This document shows positions 17,231-24,781 of a stretch of DNA of 64,000 nucleotides, in pieces (the first letter of the stretch is position 1; each line of letters begins with the position of its first letter). The position numbers and the translations under genes are program-made. The stretch is from contig NZ_PVTK01000004.1 in NCBI RefSeq assembly GCF_003002925.1, positions 124,001 to 188,000 on the forward strand. The letters run 5' to 3'. The DNA comes from Vreelandella songnenensis (GTDB lineage: Bacteria; Pseudomonadota; Gammaproteobacteria; Pseudomonadales; Halomonadaceae). The notes under the pieces are model-generated. The model was not told the DNA's origin. It made no database searches and was given only the letters and a program-made list of their open reading frames with translations.

Positions 17231-17452
17231 TAAAAATTATTGAAGCCCTTCGCTCAGGAGCGAGCGAAAGCGGGATAGGGATGTCCCACTGTAAGGATGC
17301 TTATCGATTCAAGGATTGAATCAAGTGACAGTCACAACGTTAGTCAGGGTAAATTCCAAGGTTGGAGTCCCGCAAAAGGATAGGAAGCTAGCGTTAGATA
17401 TTGTCCAGTAGTAAAGCGATCAAGACCCTGCCACGGCGGGGTCTGATTTTTT
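17231..17452 (+). ncRNA. Candidate CsrA/RsmA-binding RNA (GGA-hairpin array)
   Basis: Between the two small-protein genes there are eight GGA motifs in about 130 nt (17257, 17273, 17279, 17295, 17313, 17364, 17378, 17383). Several sit in hairpin loops. A 7-bp stem TTCGCTC/GAGCGAA (17249-17268) has loop AGGAGC. Stem GGGA/TCCC (17272-17287) has a loop containing GGGA. Stem GATTC/GAATC (17306-17322) has loop AAGGATT. The array ends in a strong intrinsic terminator. This is the architecture of RsmY/RsmZ/CsrB-type sponges. No terminator separates it from the upstream gene, so it may be a 3'-UTR-derived RNA. The 5' end is uncertain. Confidence 0.5.
17423..17452 (+). terminator. Intrinsic terminator of the GGA-array RNA
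   Basis: AGACCCTGC pairs with GCGGGGTCT (one T-G wobble) around a 4-nt loop, and the stem is followed by six Ts. It closes the transcript that carries the GGA array. Confidence 0.88.
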
Positions 17453-17697
17453 GTGCGTGATTTTTTTATGTTGTCATGCCCGGCTATCTTCGTCTGCTGA
17501 GTAGATAGCGGCCAGGTGCTCAATGGAACAAGCAGCAACCTATCTGCTGTGTGTCACTTTTAAACATATACTTTTGGCGCATGTGTTATATTTGCACAAT
17601 AAATTAGCTGGCTATCTATTTGCGCGGCAGTTTTTAGTACACGCTGAAAATAAATAAGTCTATGAAATTAATGATATTTTATGAATTGACGTCATGC
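17453..17697. other. AT-rich intergenic stretch without a gene
   Basis: No coding frame is supported. A hairpin GCTATC/GATAGC lies near 17483-17510. TGTG...CACA dyads lie near 17582-17598, a possible activator region upstream of the second sigma-54-type promoter. Otherwise nothing is recognised. Confidence 0.4.
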
Positions 17698-17713
17698 TGG
17701 CATTGATAGTGCA
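17698..17713 (+). promoter_or_regulatory. Sigma-54-type promoter for the second small exported protein gene
   Basis: TGGCATTGATAGTGCA again shows GG-N10-GC. It shares TGGCAT, GTGCA and the following ATAA with the promoter at 16742. The start would be near 17723, giving a leader of about 75 nt. Confidence 0.65.
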
Positions 17714-17798
17714 ATAATTATTGTGAAAGATAGCCGCCAAGCTGTATATGAATTGTAGAGTTTATTTCAGGCGGTTTTAATACATTCAGGAGCAAGTC

Positions 17799-18137
17799 AT
17801 GTTATCTAAAGTATTGGTAAAAAAAGCAGGTATTCTGGGCGTTGCCTTTGGTCTGATCGCAAGCCCCATGGCATTTGCGCATACATCCATCGAACTCAAC
17901 AAGGATCGCGGCGTAGGTGAAGTTCAAGACAAGCCGCAGTCTACCAACGAATCCGGCGCTGCCAGCTATTCGTCAACCGAACTCAACCATGGCGAACGCG
18001 ATCGCATGAACTCCAACTACACGCCGTCTAGCCAACATGAGCGTGGCGAGCATGGTTCACGCGCCCATAGCGGCAACAGCAATACGTACAATACCTCTGA
18101 CCTGACCCGCGACGAAGGTGATAGCACCGAGTGGTAA
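17799..18137 (+). CDS. Small exported protein, paralogue B
   Basis: Unrecognised 112-aa protein. Its signal peptide (residues 1-27, MLSKVLVKKAGILGVAFGLI... ending MAFA) is nearly identical to that of the gene at 16854. The mature part is hydrophilic and has three related short motifs: SIELNKDRG (30-38), YSSTELNHGERD (57-68) and YNTSDLTRDEGD (97-108). There are no cysteines. TCAGGAG precedes the ATG. Its own sigma-54-type promoter and a strong terminator make it a single-gene unit. A periplasmic or secreted role is likely; anything more specific is unknown. Confidence 0.75.
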   Translation: MLSKVLVKKAGILGVAFGLIASPMAFAHTSIELNKDRGVGEVQDKPQSTNESGAASYSSTELNHGERDRMNSNYTPSSQHERGEHGSRAHSGNSNTYNTSDLTRDEGDSTEW

Positions 18138-18164
18138 GTTGAACGTTTTACACAGGTCAGTATG

Positions 18165-18190
18165 AAAGACCCCGCTACGGCGGGGTCTTT
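18165..18190. terminator. Bidirectional terminator between paralogue B and cysZ
   Basis: A perfect 11-bp stem, AAAGACCCCGC (18165-18175) with GCGGGGTCTTT (18180-18190), encloses loop TACG. A and T runs on the two sides allow termination of both convergent genes. Confidence 0.9.
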
Positions 18191-18210
18191 GCGTTAATGC
18201 TCGGCCGTTG

Positions 18211-18951
18211 TTAAACCGTGCCTTGTACCGTCAGCTCGCGAGCTGTGCGATAGTGCTGATCCCACATCAATACCGCTCCCGCCACGGCACCTGGAATCAG
18301 AAACAGGTTGGCAAGCGGTATCCAGGTAATCAACGTTACCAACCCGCCATAGCTCAAACTTTGCCACCAGTGGTTGGAAAGGCGTTTTCGCATATCGCCA
18401 AAGGCCACCTTGTTGTTATCCATCGGATAATCCAGGTAGGTGATCGCCATCACCCAGGCGGAAAAAAGCCCCCATAGCAGTGGAGCGAACAGGTTCAGGC
18501 CGGGAATCCAGCTAATGACGAACAGCGCAGCGGCCCGTGGCGCGATATAGGCCAGCTTGACCATTTCTCGGCCAAGCGCATCGATAGCGGTCTTTGCAAG
18601 GTTTCGGTCATCCAGTGGAATGCGTCCAGTGGCCTGCACTTCCACCTTGGCGGCAAGAAATCCGTAAAAGGGGGCGGCAATGAGGTGGGTAATCAGGGTA
18701 AAGGTAAAAAACACCACGGCCAGCAGGCTGACCACGAACAGCGGCCAGATCAGCCAGGAGAGCCAATCAAGCCAGGTGGGGACCAGGCTCATCCAGTGAT
18801 TCAGCCAGCCGGAAAAGCGGTTGACGACGACGCTCAGCATGGTGGCGTAAACGATGACATTGACGAGGATGGGCAGAAATATATACCGACGCAACCCCTT
18901 CCGATACACCAGGCGCGTGCCCTGGCCAAGCGCTGTCATGGCATTCAACAT
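18211..18951 (-). CDS. cysZ: Sulfate permease CysZ
   Basis: Inner-membrane sulfate/sulfite uptake protein feeding cysteine synthesis, 246 aa. Family features are the opening MTALGQGTRLVYRKGLRRYIFLPILVN, the segment LITHLIAAPFYGFLAAKVE, and the PGLNLFAPLLWGLFSAWVMAITYLDYPMDN region followed by the WIPLANLFLIPGAVAGAVLMW helix. AGGAAA precedes the start. It lies downstream of phoU but beyond a terminator hairpin, so it is probably independent. Confidence 0.9.
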   Translation of the reverse strand: MLNAMTALGQGTRLVYRKGLRRYIFLPILVNVIVYATMLSVVVNRFSGWLNHWMSLVPTWLDWLSWLIWPLFVVSLLAVVFFTFTLITHLIAAPFYGFLAAKVEVQATGRIPLDDRNLAKTAIDALGREMVKLAYIAPRAAALFVISWIPGLNLFAPLLWGLFSAWVMAITYLDYPMDNNKVAFGDMRKRLSNHWWQSLSYGGLVTLITWIPLANLFLIPGAVAGAVLMWDQHYRTARELTVQGTV

Positions 18952-18956
18952 AGCAC

Positions 18957-19014
18957 TATTTCCTCATAAACAGACGTCCGGGCTGGTATCAGCCCGGACG
19001 TATTGCATGAGGAA
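18957..19014 (-). terminator. Nested inverted repeat downstream of phoU
   Basis: An inner perfect 11-bp stem, ACGTCCGGGCT (18974-18984) with AGCCCGGACGT (18991-19001), lies within outer arms TTCCTCAT (18959-18966) and ATGAGGAA (19007-19014). It follows the phoU stop and probably ends the pst-phoU transcript, although its T run is weak. The outer arm also overlaps the cysZ ribosome site. Confidence 0.65.
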
Positions 19015-19026
19015 TTGCCGGATGGG

Positions 19027-19752
19027 TCAAGGCTTTTTCAGTACCTTTTGATCCAGTGTGCCCGGGTCGCTATGGCGAATATCCAGCCCTTTCACCAGAT
19101 ACACCACGTACTCGGCGAGGTTGTTGGCGTGGTCGCCCACTCGCTCCAGCGCACGCAGTACCCACATGATGCTGAGTACCGAGCTGATGGCGCGGGAATC
19201 TTCCATCATGAAGGTCATCAGCGAACGCATGGCGCTGCCATACTCGTCATCCACCAGCTCGTCTTCGTGTACCACCTGCATGGCCAGTTCGGTATCAAAG
19301 CGGGCAAACGCGGTCAGCGCATCGCGCAACATCTTGCGTACGTGCTCGCTGATATGGCGAACTTCGATCAAGCCTCGCACGGTGCTGGTGTTTTCGCTTA
19401 ACAGCAGGGCGTTGCGGGCAATCTTGCTGGCCTCATCGCCGATACGCTCGAGATCCGAGGTGGCGCGAATGACCGCCAGTACCAGGCGCAGGTCGGATGC
19501 CGCCGGCTGGCGGCGCGCCAATATGCGGGTACACTCGTCATCGATCTGTAGCTGCAGGTCGTTCACCTGGCGGTCGTTGTCGCGCACCTTCTCGGCCAGA
19601 CGGGTGTCACCTTCCAGCAAGGCGTGCACGGCGTCCTGCACCTGTTTTTCCACCAGGCCGCCCATGGCCATCAGGTGGGTTTTCAGCTCTTCCAGCTCCT
19701 GATTGAACTGGCGCGAGATATGCTGGCTGTGGGTATTGCTCGTAATATCCAT
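19027..19752 (-). CDS. phoU: Phosphate signalling regulator PhoU
   Basis: Cytoplasmic helical protein linking the Pst transporter to PhoR and keeping the Pho regulon off when phosphate is plentiful. At 241 aa it shows two PhoU domains with the metal-binding signatures DLERIGDEASKIA and ALERVGDHANNLAEYVVY. AGGAGCG precedes the ATG. It is the last gene of the pst unit, 41 bp after pstB. Confidence 0.96.
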   Translation of the reverse strand: MDITSNTHSQHISRQFNQELEELKTHLMAMGGLVEKQVQDAVHALLEGDTRLAEKVRDNDRQVNDLQLQIDDECTRILARRQPAASDLRLVLAVIRATSDLERIGDEASKIARNALLLSENTSTVRGLIEVRHISEHVRKMLRDALTAFARFDTELAMQVVHEDELVDDEYGSAMRSLMTFMMEDSRAISSVLSIMWVLRALERVGDHANNLAEYVVYLVKGLDIRHSDPGTLDQKVLKKP

Positions 19753-19793
19753 TGAGCGCTCCTGATGTCTTGTTGGTTAGGCCTGGGGGTGTT

Positions 19794-20609
19794 TCACGTC
19801 ATGCGGCCGGTGATGTAGTTTTCGGTGCGCTGCAAGCGCGGGTTGGTAAAGACCTGATCCGTCGTCCCGTATTCGACCAGCTCGCCGCTGTGCATGAAGG
19901 CGGTATAGTCGGATACGCGAGCGGCCTGCTGCATGTTGTGCGTCACAAGGATCAGCGTCAGCTGCGACTTGAGATTGCGGATCAGCTCTTCAATTTTCAG
20001 GGTTGAAATAGGGTCCAGCGCCGATGCCGGCTCGTCCAGCAGCAGCACACCGGGCTGTACGGCAAGCGTACGGGCGATGACCAGACGCTGCTGCTGCCCG
20101 CCAGAGAGCTGCCAGGCAGAGCGATGCAGGCGATCCTTTACCTCATCCCACAGCGCCGCCGAGGTCAGCGCCCACTCGATGATGTCGTCGCGCTGGCGCT
20201 TGGGCAGGCGGTGTTGCAAGCGCAGGCCAAAGGCGACGTTTTCATAAATCGACATGGGAAACGGGTTGGGCGTCTGAAATACCATGCCCACACGGCGGCG
20301 AAGTTCGGTCACGTTGGTCTTGGGGGCGTAGATATCCTGGCCCTCAAGCTCGATCTGGCCGCTGTGCTCCACGCTCTCATTAAGATCGTGCAGACGATTG
20401 ATGGCGCGCAGCAGCGTCGATTTTCCACAGCCCGATGGGCCGATGAACGCCGTCACCCGATGGCGCGGCACGCTGAGGGTAAGCTCGCGCAGCGCCGGTT
20501 TTCCCGCATAGGCGAGGCTGAAGCCTTCGATGCTCAGGGCGCGCTGTTCGGCTGCAAAGTGCGTCACCGGCGCCTGTGAGGCGTTGGCTGAGTCTAATGA
20601 CGCTAGCAT
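19794..20609 (-). CDS. pstB: Phosphate ABC transporter ATP-binding protein
   Basis: ATPase of the high-affinity phosphate importer, 271 aa. Walker A is GPSGCGKST, the signature LSGGQQQRL, and Walker [14 protein letters not shown], with the PstB-type [19 protein letters not shown]-loop region. An N-terminal extension of about 30 residues precedes the ABC core. It overlaps the pstA stop by 7 bp. Confidence 0.97.
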   Translation of the reverse strand: MLASLDSANASQAPVTHFAAEQRALSIEGFSLAYAGKPALRELTLSVPRHRVTAFIGPSGCGKSTLLRAINRLHDLNESVEHSGQIELEGQDIYAPKTNVTELRRRVGMVFQTPNPFPMSIYENVAFGLRLQHRLPKRQRDDIIEWALTSAALWDEVKDRLHRSAWQLSGGQQQRLVIARTLAVQPGVLLLDEPASALDPISTLKIEELIRNLKSQLTLILVTHNMQQAARVSDYTAFMHSGELVEYGTTDQVFTNPRLQRTENYITGRMT

Positions 20610-22012
20610 TCGTTTCCCCGTTGGCGCCTGAAATAATGACGCAGAAATATGGCAGTTAGATTAAGCATCAGCACGATCAGCACTAAAAGAAGCGCCGTGG
20701 CATACACCAGTGGCATGGCGGCCTGAACATCTTCGCCGTGAAAGGCGGTATCAAACAGATGATAGCCAAGATGCATGAACTTGCGTTCCAGGTGCAGGTA
20801 GGGAAATTCGCCGTCGACCGGCATCTGCGGGGCAAGCTTGGCCACGCCCACCAGCATGAGCGGCGCCACCTCGCCGGCGGCGCGGGCTACGGCCAGAATC
20901 ACCCCGGTCAGCATGGCGGGTACGGCCATGGGCAGCACGATCCGCACCAGCATTTCCAGGCGCGTCGCACCCAGGGCCACCGCACCTTCACGCTGGGCGT
21001 CGGGGATTCGCGCCAGGCCCTCTTCGGTGGCCACGATCACCACCGGAAGCGTCAGCAGGGCCAGCGTCAGTGACGCCCACAGCAGCCCGCCCGTGCCGAA
21101 CGTAGGCGAGGGCAGGGTATCGCTGAAGAACCAGCTATCCAGTGAACCGCCGATACCGTAGACGAACACGCCAAGGCCAAACACGCCGTAAACGATGGAG
21201 GGCACGCCCGCAAGGTTGCGTACGCCAATACGTACCAGACGCGTGAGACGGTTCTGGTGGGCGATCTCGTTAAGGTAGATGGCCGCCAGTACACCAAAGG
21301 GGGTCACGATGACCGACATCAAAATCACCATCAGCACGGTGCCGAAGATGGCCGGCCACACCCCGCCGCGGGTGTTGGCTGCCCGCGGGCCCTGGCTCAA
21401 GAACTGCCAGACGCGCTCGCCCCAGGTATGCGTTTTCTGCCACCACGCCATGGCATTGGGGGCCGTTGCGCCACTGATATTGGTCAGTGGTTGGCGCAGG
21501 GTCTGGCCGTCGGCGGTAGCCAGCAACAGCGCTCCGGCCGGGCGCTGGTTGGCAGGTAGCGCCAGGGCGGCAGTCAGGTAATCCCAGGCCGGCTGACCCT
21601 CGAGCCGCTCGCCGTCGCTTTCCACGCTTACCAGCCGGCCGATAAAGTCGCCCCAGGGCGTGCGCGTAAGGCGAACAAGATCCTCAGGCGTGGTGCGCTG
21701 GGCAATATCGTCCACCGGCACCCAGCGCCAGCTGGCACCCGCTACATCGCGATTGCCCGTAAAATAGAGCCTTTCATCGCCCGCCTGTTGAGGGAGCGGC
21801 GTCTCGCGAATGGCTTCGCCTGCCACCACTTCGCCGGAGCGCAGGGTGACCTCTTCAAGCGTAGCGGGCCAGAAGTGCCCCAATCCGCGTACCAGCAGCA
21901 GGGAGAGCAGCGCCGTCAGCATGAGCAGCGAAAGGGCAACGCTTGCCGCACAAAGCCAGGGCCATAGCCTGTCGAGCAGGCGCTGGGGGGCGGCAGTTAA
22001 CCGGCGGGGCAT
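20603..22012 (-). CDS. pstA: Phosphate ABC transporter permease PstA (long form)
   Basis: At 469 aa this is the long pseudomonad-type PstA. A first membrane helix (about 20-42) is followed by an extra periplasmic region of roughly 150 residues (the DUF3333-like insertion, with GEVVAGEAI and [18 protein letters not shown]). The usual permease core then starts near [22 protein letters not shown]. The EAA-type loop that contacts PstB lies near [18 protein letters not shown]. It overlaps the neighbours on both sides. Confidence 0.95.
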   Translation of the reverse strand: MPRRLTAAPQRLLDRLWPWLCAASVALSLLMLTALLSLLLVRGLGHFWPATLEEVTLRSGEVVAGEAIRETPLPQQAGDERLYFTGNRDVAGASWRWVPVDDIAQRTTPEDLVRLTRTPWGDFIGRLVSVESDGERLEGQPAWDYLTAALALPANQRPAGALLLATADGQTLRQPLTNISGATAPNAMAWWQKTHTWGERVWQFLSQGPRAANTRGGVWPAIFGTVLMVILMSVIVTPFGVLAAIYLNEIAHQNRLTRLVRIGVRNLAGVPSIVYGVFGLGVFVYGIGGSLDSWFFSDTLPSPTFGTGGLLWASLTLALLTLPVVIVATEEGLARIPDAQREGAVALGATRLEMLVRIVLPMAVPAMLTGVILAVARAAGEVAPLMLVGVAKLAPQMPVDGEFPYLHLERKFMHLGYHLFDTAFHGEDVQAAMPLVYATALLLVLIVLMLNLTAIFLRHYFRRQRGNEC

Positions 22013-23127
22013 CAGTGGCGCCCCGCTTTCTGGTAACGCCTGCGCATGCGCAGGCGGACCATTTCGGCCAAGGTATTGACCAGAAACGTGAAGACAAACA
22101 GTACCAGCGCGGCGAGTATCAGATAGCGATAGGTCAGCCCGCCCGGCGAGGCTTCGGGCAGCTCGATGGCGATGGCCGCCGCCATCGAGCGCATTCCCTC
22201 GAAAGGGCTTGCGCTGAGCAGCGCAGTATTGCCGCTGGCCATCAGCACTATCATGGTTTCACCCACGGCCCGGCCCGCGCCGATCATCACTGCCGAAAAA
22301 ATGCCGGGCCCGGCCGCGGGTAGCGCCACTTTCCAGAGCGCCTGCCAACGGCTGGCGCCCAGCGCATGCGCGCCCTCCATCAGCGTGTCTGGCACATCGG
22401 CAAGTGCATCTTCGGCGAGCGCATAAATGCTGGGAATGACGGCAAACCCCATGGCGATGCCCACGATCAGCGCATTGCGCGTGGCGTAGTCCAGCCCCCA
22501 GCGCTGTTCCAGCAGCTGGCGAAGATCGCCGCCGGGCAGCAGGGTTTCCAGCAGCGGGGCGAACCAGAGTGCCAGCAGCAACATGCCGGCAATCCAGGGC
22601 ACCAGCCACAAGCCTGCCCAGGAGAGCGGTAAAGCCTGACGCAGGCGTGAGGAGAGCAGATGCCAGAGTACGCCGGCCAACCCCGCACTTAGCGGCAGCC
22701 ACACAAGCACCATCAGCGTGCTGGCCAGATTACGCTCCACCCAGGGCGCCAGCACCAGGCCGGCGATAAACCCGATCACCACGCCGGGAATGGCTTCCAT
22801 CATCTCAAGCGCGGGTTTGATGCGGCTGCGCAGGCGTGCCGACATGAACAGGGCCGAATACATGGCGGCCCCCAGCGCAATCGGTAGAGCGAACAGCATG
22901 GCGGCGAGGGCGGCCTTCAAGGTGCCCCAGGCCAGCGGTGAAAGCTTGGTCAGTGCAAACGTCTCATCAAGGCTCAGCAGTGGCAGAGTTTCCCAGATGA
23001 GAAACACGCCAATGGCGAGAATGGCCAACAGTACGCCGATACCGCCAGCGGTAATCAGGCTGGTGGCGATGCGGTTTTTAAGCTGGCGTAGCGGTTGATG
23101 AGACACCGGCGCGCGTGGTGGGATCAT
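22012..23127 (-). CDS. pstC: Phosphate ABC transporter permease PstC (short form)
   Basis: Permease partner of PstA, 371 aa. One N-terminal helix (about 23-47) is followed by the transport core, with MMEAIPGVVIGFIAGLVLAPWVE and the coupling loop LMEGAHALGASRWQALWKVALPAAGPGI. It lacks the very large periplasmic insertion found in long pseudomonad PstC proteins but is somewhat longer than E. coli PstC, so PstA is long and PstC short here. Its stop/start overlaps pstA by one base. A Pho box lies about 110 bp upstream. Confidence 0.93.
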   Translation of the reverse strand: MIPPRAPVSHQPLRQLKNRIATSLITAGGIGVLLAILAIGVFLIWETLPLLSLDETFALTKLSPLAWGTLKAALAAMLFALPIALGAAMYSALFMSARLRSRIKPALEMMEAIPGVVIGFIAGLVLAPWVERNLASTLMVLVWLPLSAGLAGVLWHLLSSRLRQALPLSWAGLWLVPWIAGMLLLALWFAPLLETLLPGGDLRQLLEQRWGLDYATRNALIVGIAMGFAVIPSIYALAEDALADVPDTLMEGAHALGASRWQALWKVALPAAGPGIFSAVMIGAGRAVGETMIVLMASGNTALLSASPFEGMRSMAAAIAIELPEASPGGLTYRYLILAALVLFVFTFLVNTLAEMVRLRMRRRYQKAGRH

Positions 23128-23235
23128 GGCAACTTCATAGCGGGGTCACAGGCGTTACAGCTATCATCTTCATAAGCATTATCGTTTGCATAAAAACTAT
23201 CTGCACGAGAACTCTCCTTACTCTACGTCACTTTT

Positions 23236-23253
23236 ATGACAGTTAGATGATAG
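23236..23253 (-). promoter_or_regulatory. Pho box in the pstS-pstC gap
   Basis: On the minus strand this reads CTATCAT-CTAA-CTGTCAT, a 7-4-7 PhoB site with one perfect half. It lies just after the pstS stop and 109-126 bp before the pstC start, so pstCAB-phoU can be induced separately from pstS. Confidence 0.72.
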
Positions 23254-23257
23254 TGAT

Positions 23258-24208
23258 TTACCAGGCACGCTGGGTGATAAGCTCGCTTTCAGGCAGCGGC
23301 ACGAAACCGGCCGCGCGCGCAATCTGCTGGCCCTCTTCAGACAGGATGAGCGCTAGAAACGCCTGATCGGCAGGCGGCAGCGACTCACCCGGCGGCAAGT
23401 TCACATAAAGGTAGAGGTTGCGCGCCAGCGGATATTCGTTGCGCTGTATGGTCTGCTCGGTAGGGGCGATTTCCGTTCCATCCTGAGTGATCAGGCGTAG
23501 CGCATGCACCATGGGCGTCAGGTGGTTGTAACCGGCATAGCCCATGGCATTGGGTGATTCGCCAACGGCTGCCACTACCGCCGACGAGCCCGGATGTTCG
23601 CTGATATCCGGCCGGAAACGGCCGCCGCACAGCACCTCGGCCTGAAACAGCCCGTGAGTGCCCGAGGCCAGGTTACGCCCGTGAAGGGCAATGTGCCCGT
23701 AAGACCAGTCGTGCGTAGCGGGGAGTTCACTCCAGCGGCGGATGGGCGATGGTGCGCCGCAGGCCTGATCGGTGGAAAAAATGGCATCGGCCTGCTGGCG
23801 AGTAATGGCGTTTAGCGGATTATGGCGATGCACCACCAGCACCAGTGCATCCTTGGCGACTCTCAGCGCCAGCGGCGGATAGCCGTAGCGGTCGATAAAC
23901 GCCTGGCGCTCCTCTGCGCTCATGGGGCGCGACATGGGGCCCAGGCGGGTAGTACCGGCGGTCAGTGCAGGCGGGACGCTTGCCGAGCCTGTCGCCTGGA
24001 ACTGTACGCTGATACCAGGATAGCGGTTGGTCAGTGCCTCAGCCCAGCGCAGCGTCAGGCCCGCCATGGTGTCCGAGCCGATCGCGCTCAGGGTGCCGCT
24101 GATGGGTTGTGGTTGCCCAAAGGCCATGGATGCGCATAGCATGAGCGCCACGACGAGGACAGCGCGCAGGCGACAGCCCCGGTTGCGTGATAAATCGATA
24201 CGCTTCAA
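23258..24208 (-). CDS. pstS: Phosphate-binding protein PstS
   Basis: Periplasmic phosphate receptor of the Pst importer, 316 aa. The signal peptide ends near MAFG (about residue 31). The phosphate-contact motifs GSDTM and GPMSRPMS are visible, followed by LHGRNLASGTHGLF and later MGYAGY. This is the long-branch PstS-like group rather than the E. coli type. A 130-bp gap with its own Pho box separates it from pstC. I see no clear Pho box directly upstream of pstS itself; only a weak half-match (GTGTCAT) lies on the minus strand around 24298. Confidence 0.9.
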   Translation of the reverse strand: MKRIDLSRNRGCRLRAVLVVALMLCASMAFGQPQPISGTLSAIGSDTMAGLTLRWAEALTNRYPGISVQFQATGSASVPPALTAGTTRLGPMSRPMSAEERQAFIDRYGYPPLALRVAKDALVLVVHRHNPLNAITRQQADAIFSTDQACGAPSPIRRWSELPATHDWSYGHIALHGRNLASGTHGLFQAEVLCGGRFRPDISEHPGSSAVVAAVGESPNAMGYAGYNHLTPMVHALRLITQDGTEIAPTEQTIQRNEYPLARNLYLYVNLPPGESLPPADQAFLALILSEEGQQIARAAGFVPLPESELITQRAW

Positions 24209-24292
24209 ACGTCTCTCCTCGTATGCTTAACTAACGCCTTTATATTGCGATGCAGCAGTGCCACAACAATAATCCTTTTAAGCGACCGACTC

Positions 24293-24706
24293 ATGACACT
24301 CTTGGAAACCGATTTGGACGATGCCCCGGCACCTCAAGGCCAGCTCACCTTAAAGCTGCTGGCGTCTCGACAGGATACCAATCTTTACGGCGATATTCCG
24401 GGCGGTTGGCTGGTCAATCACATGGATCAGGCAGCGGAGCTTGCTGCCGGGCGTGAAGCCGGTGGTCGAACGGCGACCGTGGCCATCGAATCGATGGATT
24501 TCCTGAGTCCGGTGCGCGTGGGCTCGATGGTGAGTGTCTATACCCAGGTACAGGAGATCGGTCACAGTTCGATCAGGATTATCGTGGAGGTGTGGGTACG
24601 CCCACCCCACGGCCGGCGCCTTGAAGAGCGCCAGAAAGTGACCGAAGCGCGATTCGTGAGGGTGGCGCTGGACGACAATGGCCGCATTCGCGCCGTTCAC
24701 GACTGA
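24293..24706 (+). CDS. Hotdog-fold acyl-CoA thioesterase
   Basis: Start at 24293 (MTLLETDLDD); the open frame extends upstream without homology. The 137-aa protein has the YciA/ACOT hotdog pattern: NLYGDIPGGWLVNHMDQAAELAAGREAGG with the catalytic Asp, then VAIESMDFLSPVRVGSMVSVYTQVQEIG. It likely hydrolyses acyl-CoA esters. The substrate range is unknown. Confidence 0.85.
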   Translation: MTLLETDLDDAPAPQGQLTLKLLASRQDTNLYGDIPGGWLVNHMDQAAELAAGREAGGRTATVAIESMDFLSPVRVGSMVSVYTQVQEIGHSSIRIIVEVWVRPPHGRRLEERQKVTEARFVRVALDDNGRIRAVHD

Positions 24707-24726
24707 TGCTTCACGCTATCCAGAAA

Positions 24727-24758
24727 AGCAGCAGGGGCGCCTAGGCGCCCCTGCTGCT
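24727..24758. terminator. Bidirectional hairpin between thioesterase and TRAP gene
   Basis: A perfect 15-bp inverted repeat, AGCAGCAGGGGCGCC (24727-24741) with GGCGCCCCTGCTGCT (24744-24758), lies between convergent genes. It is the strongest hairpin in this part of the window. Confidence 0.85.
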
Positions 24759-24781
24759 TAGCCTGTCGTCTAACATCTGCT

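Noticed and set aside
17291-17304. GacA-type upstream box (TGTAAG...CTTACA) in the GGA array
   Set aside because: TGTAAG-GATG-CTTA has 4 bp between arms instead of 6 and lies inside the RNA, not upstream. It is better read as one of the small stems.
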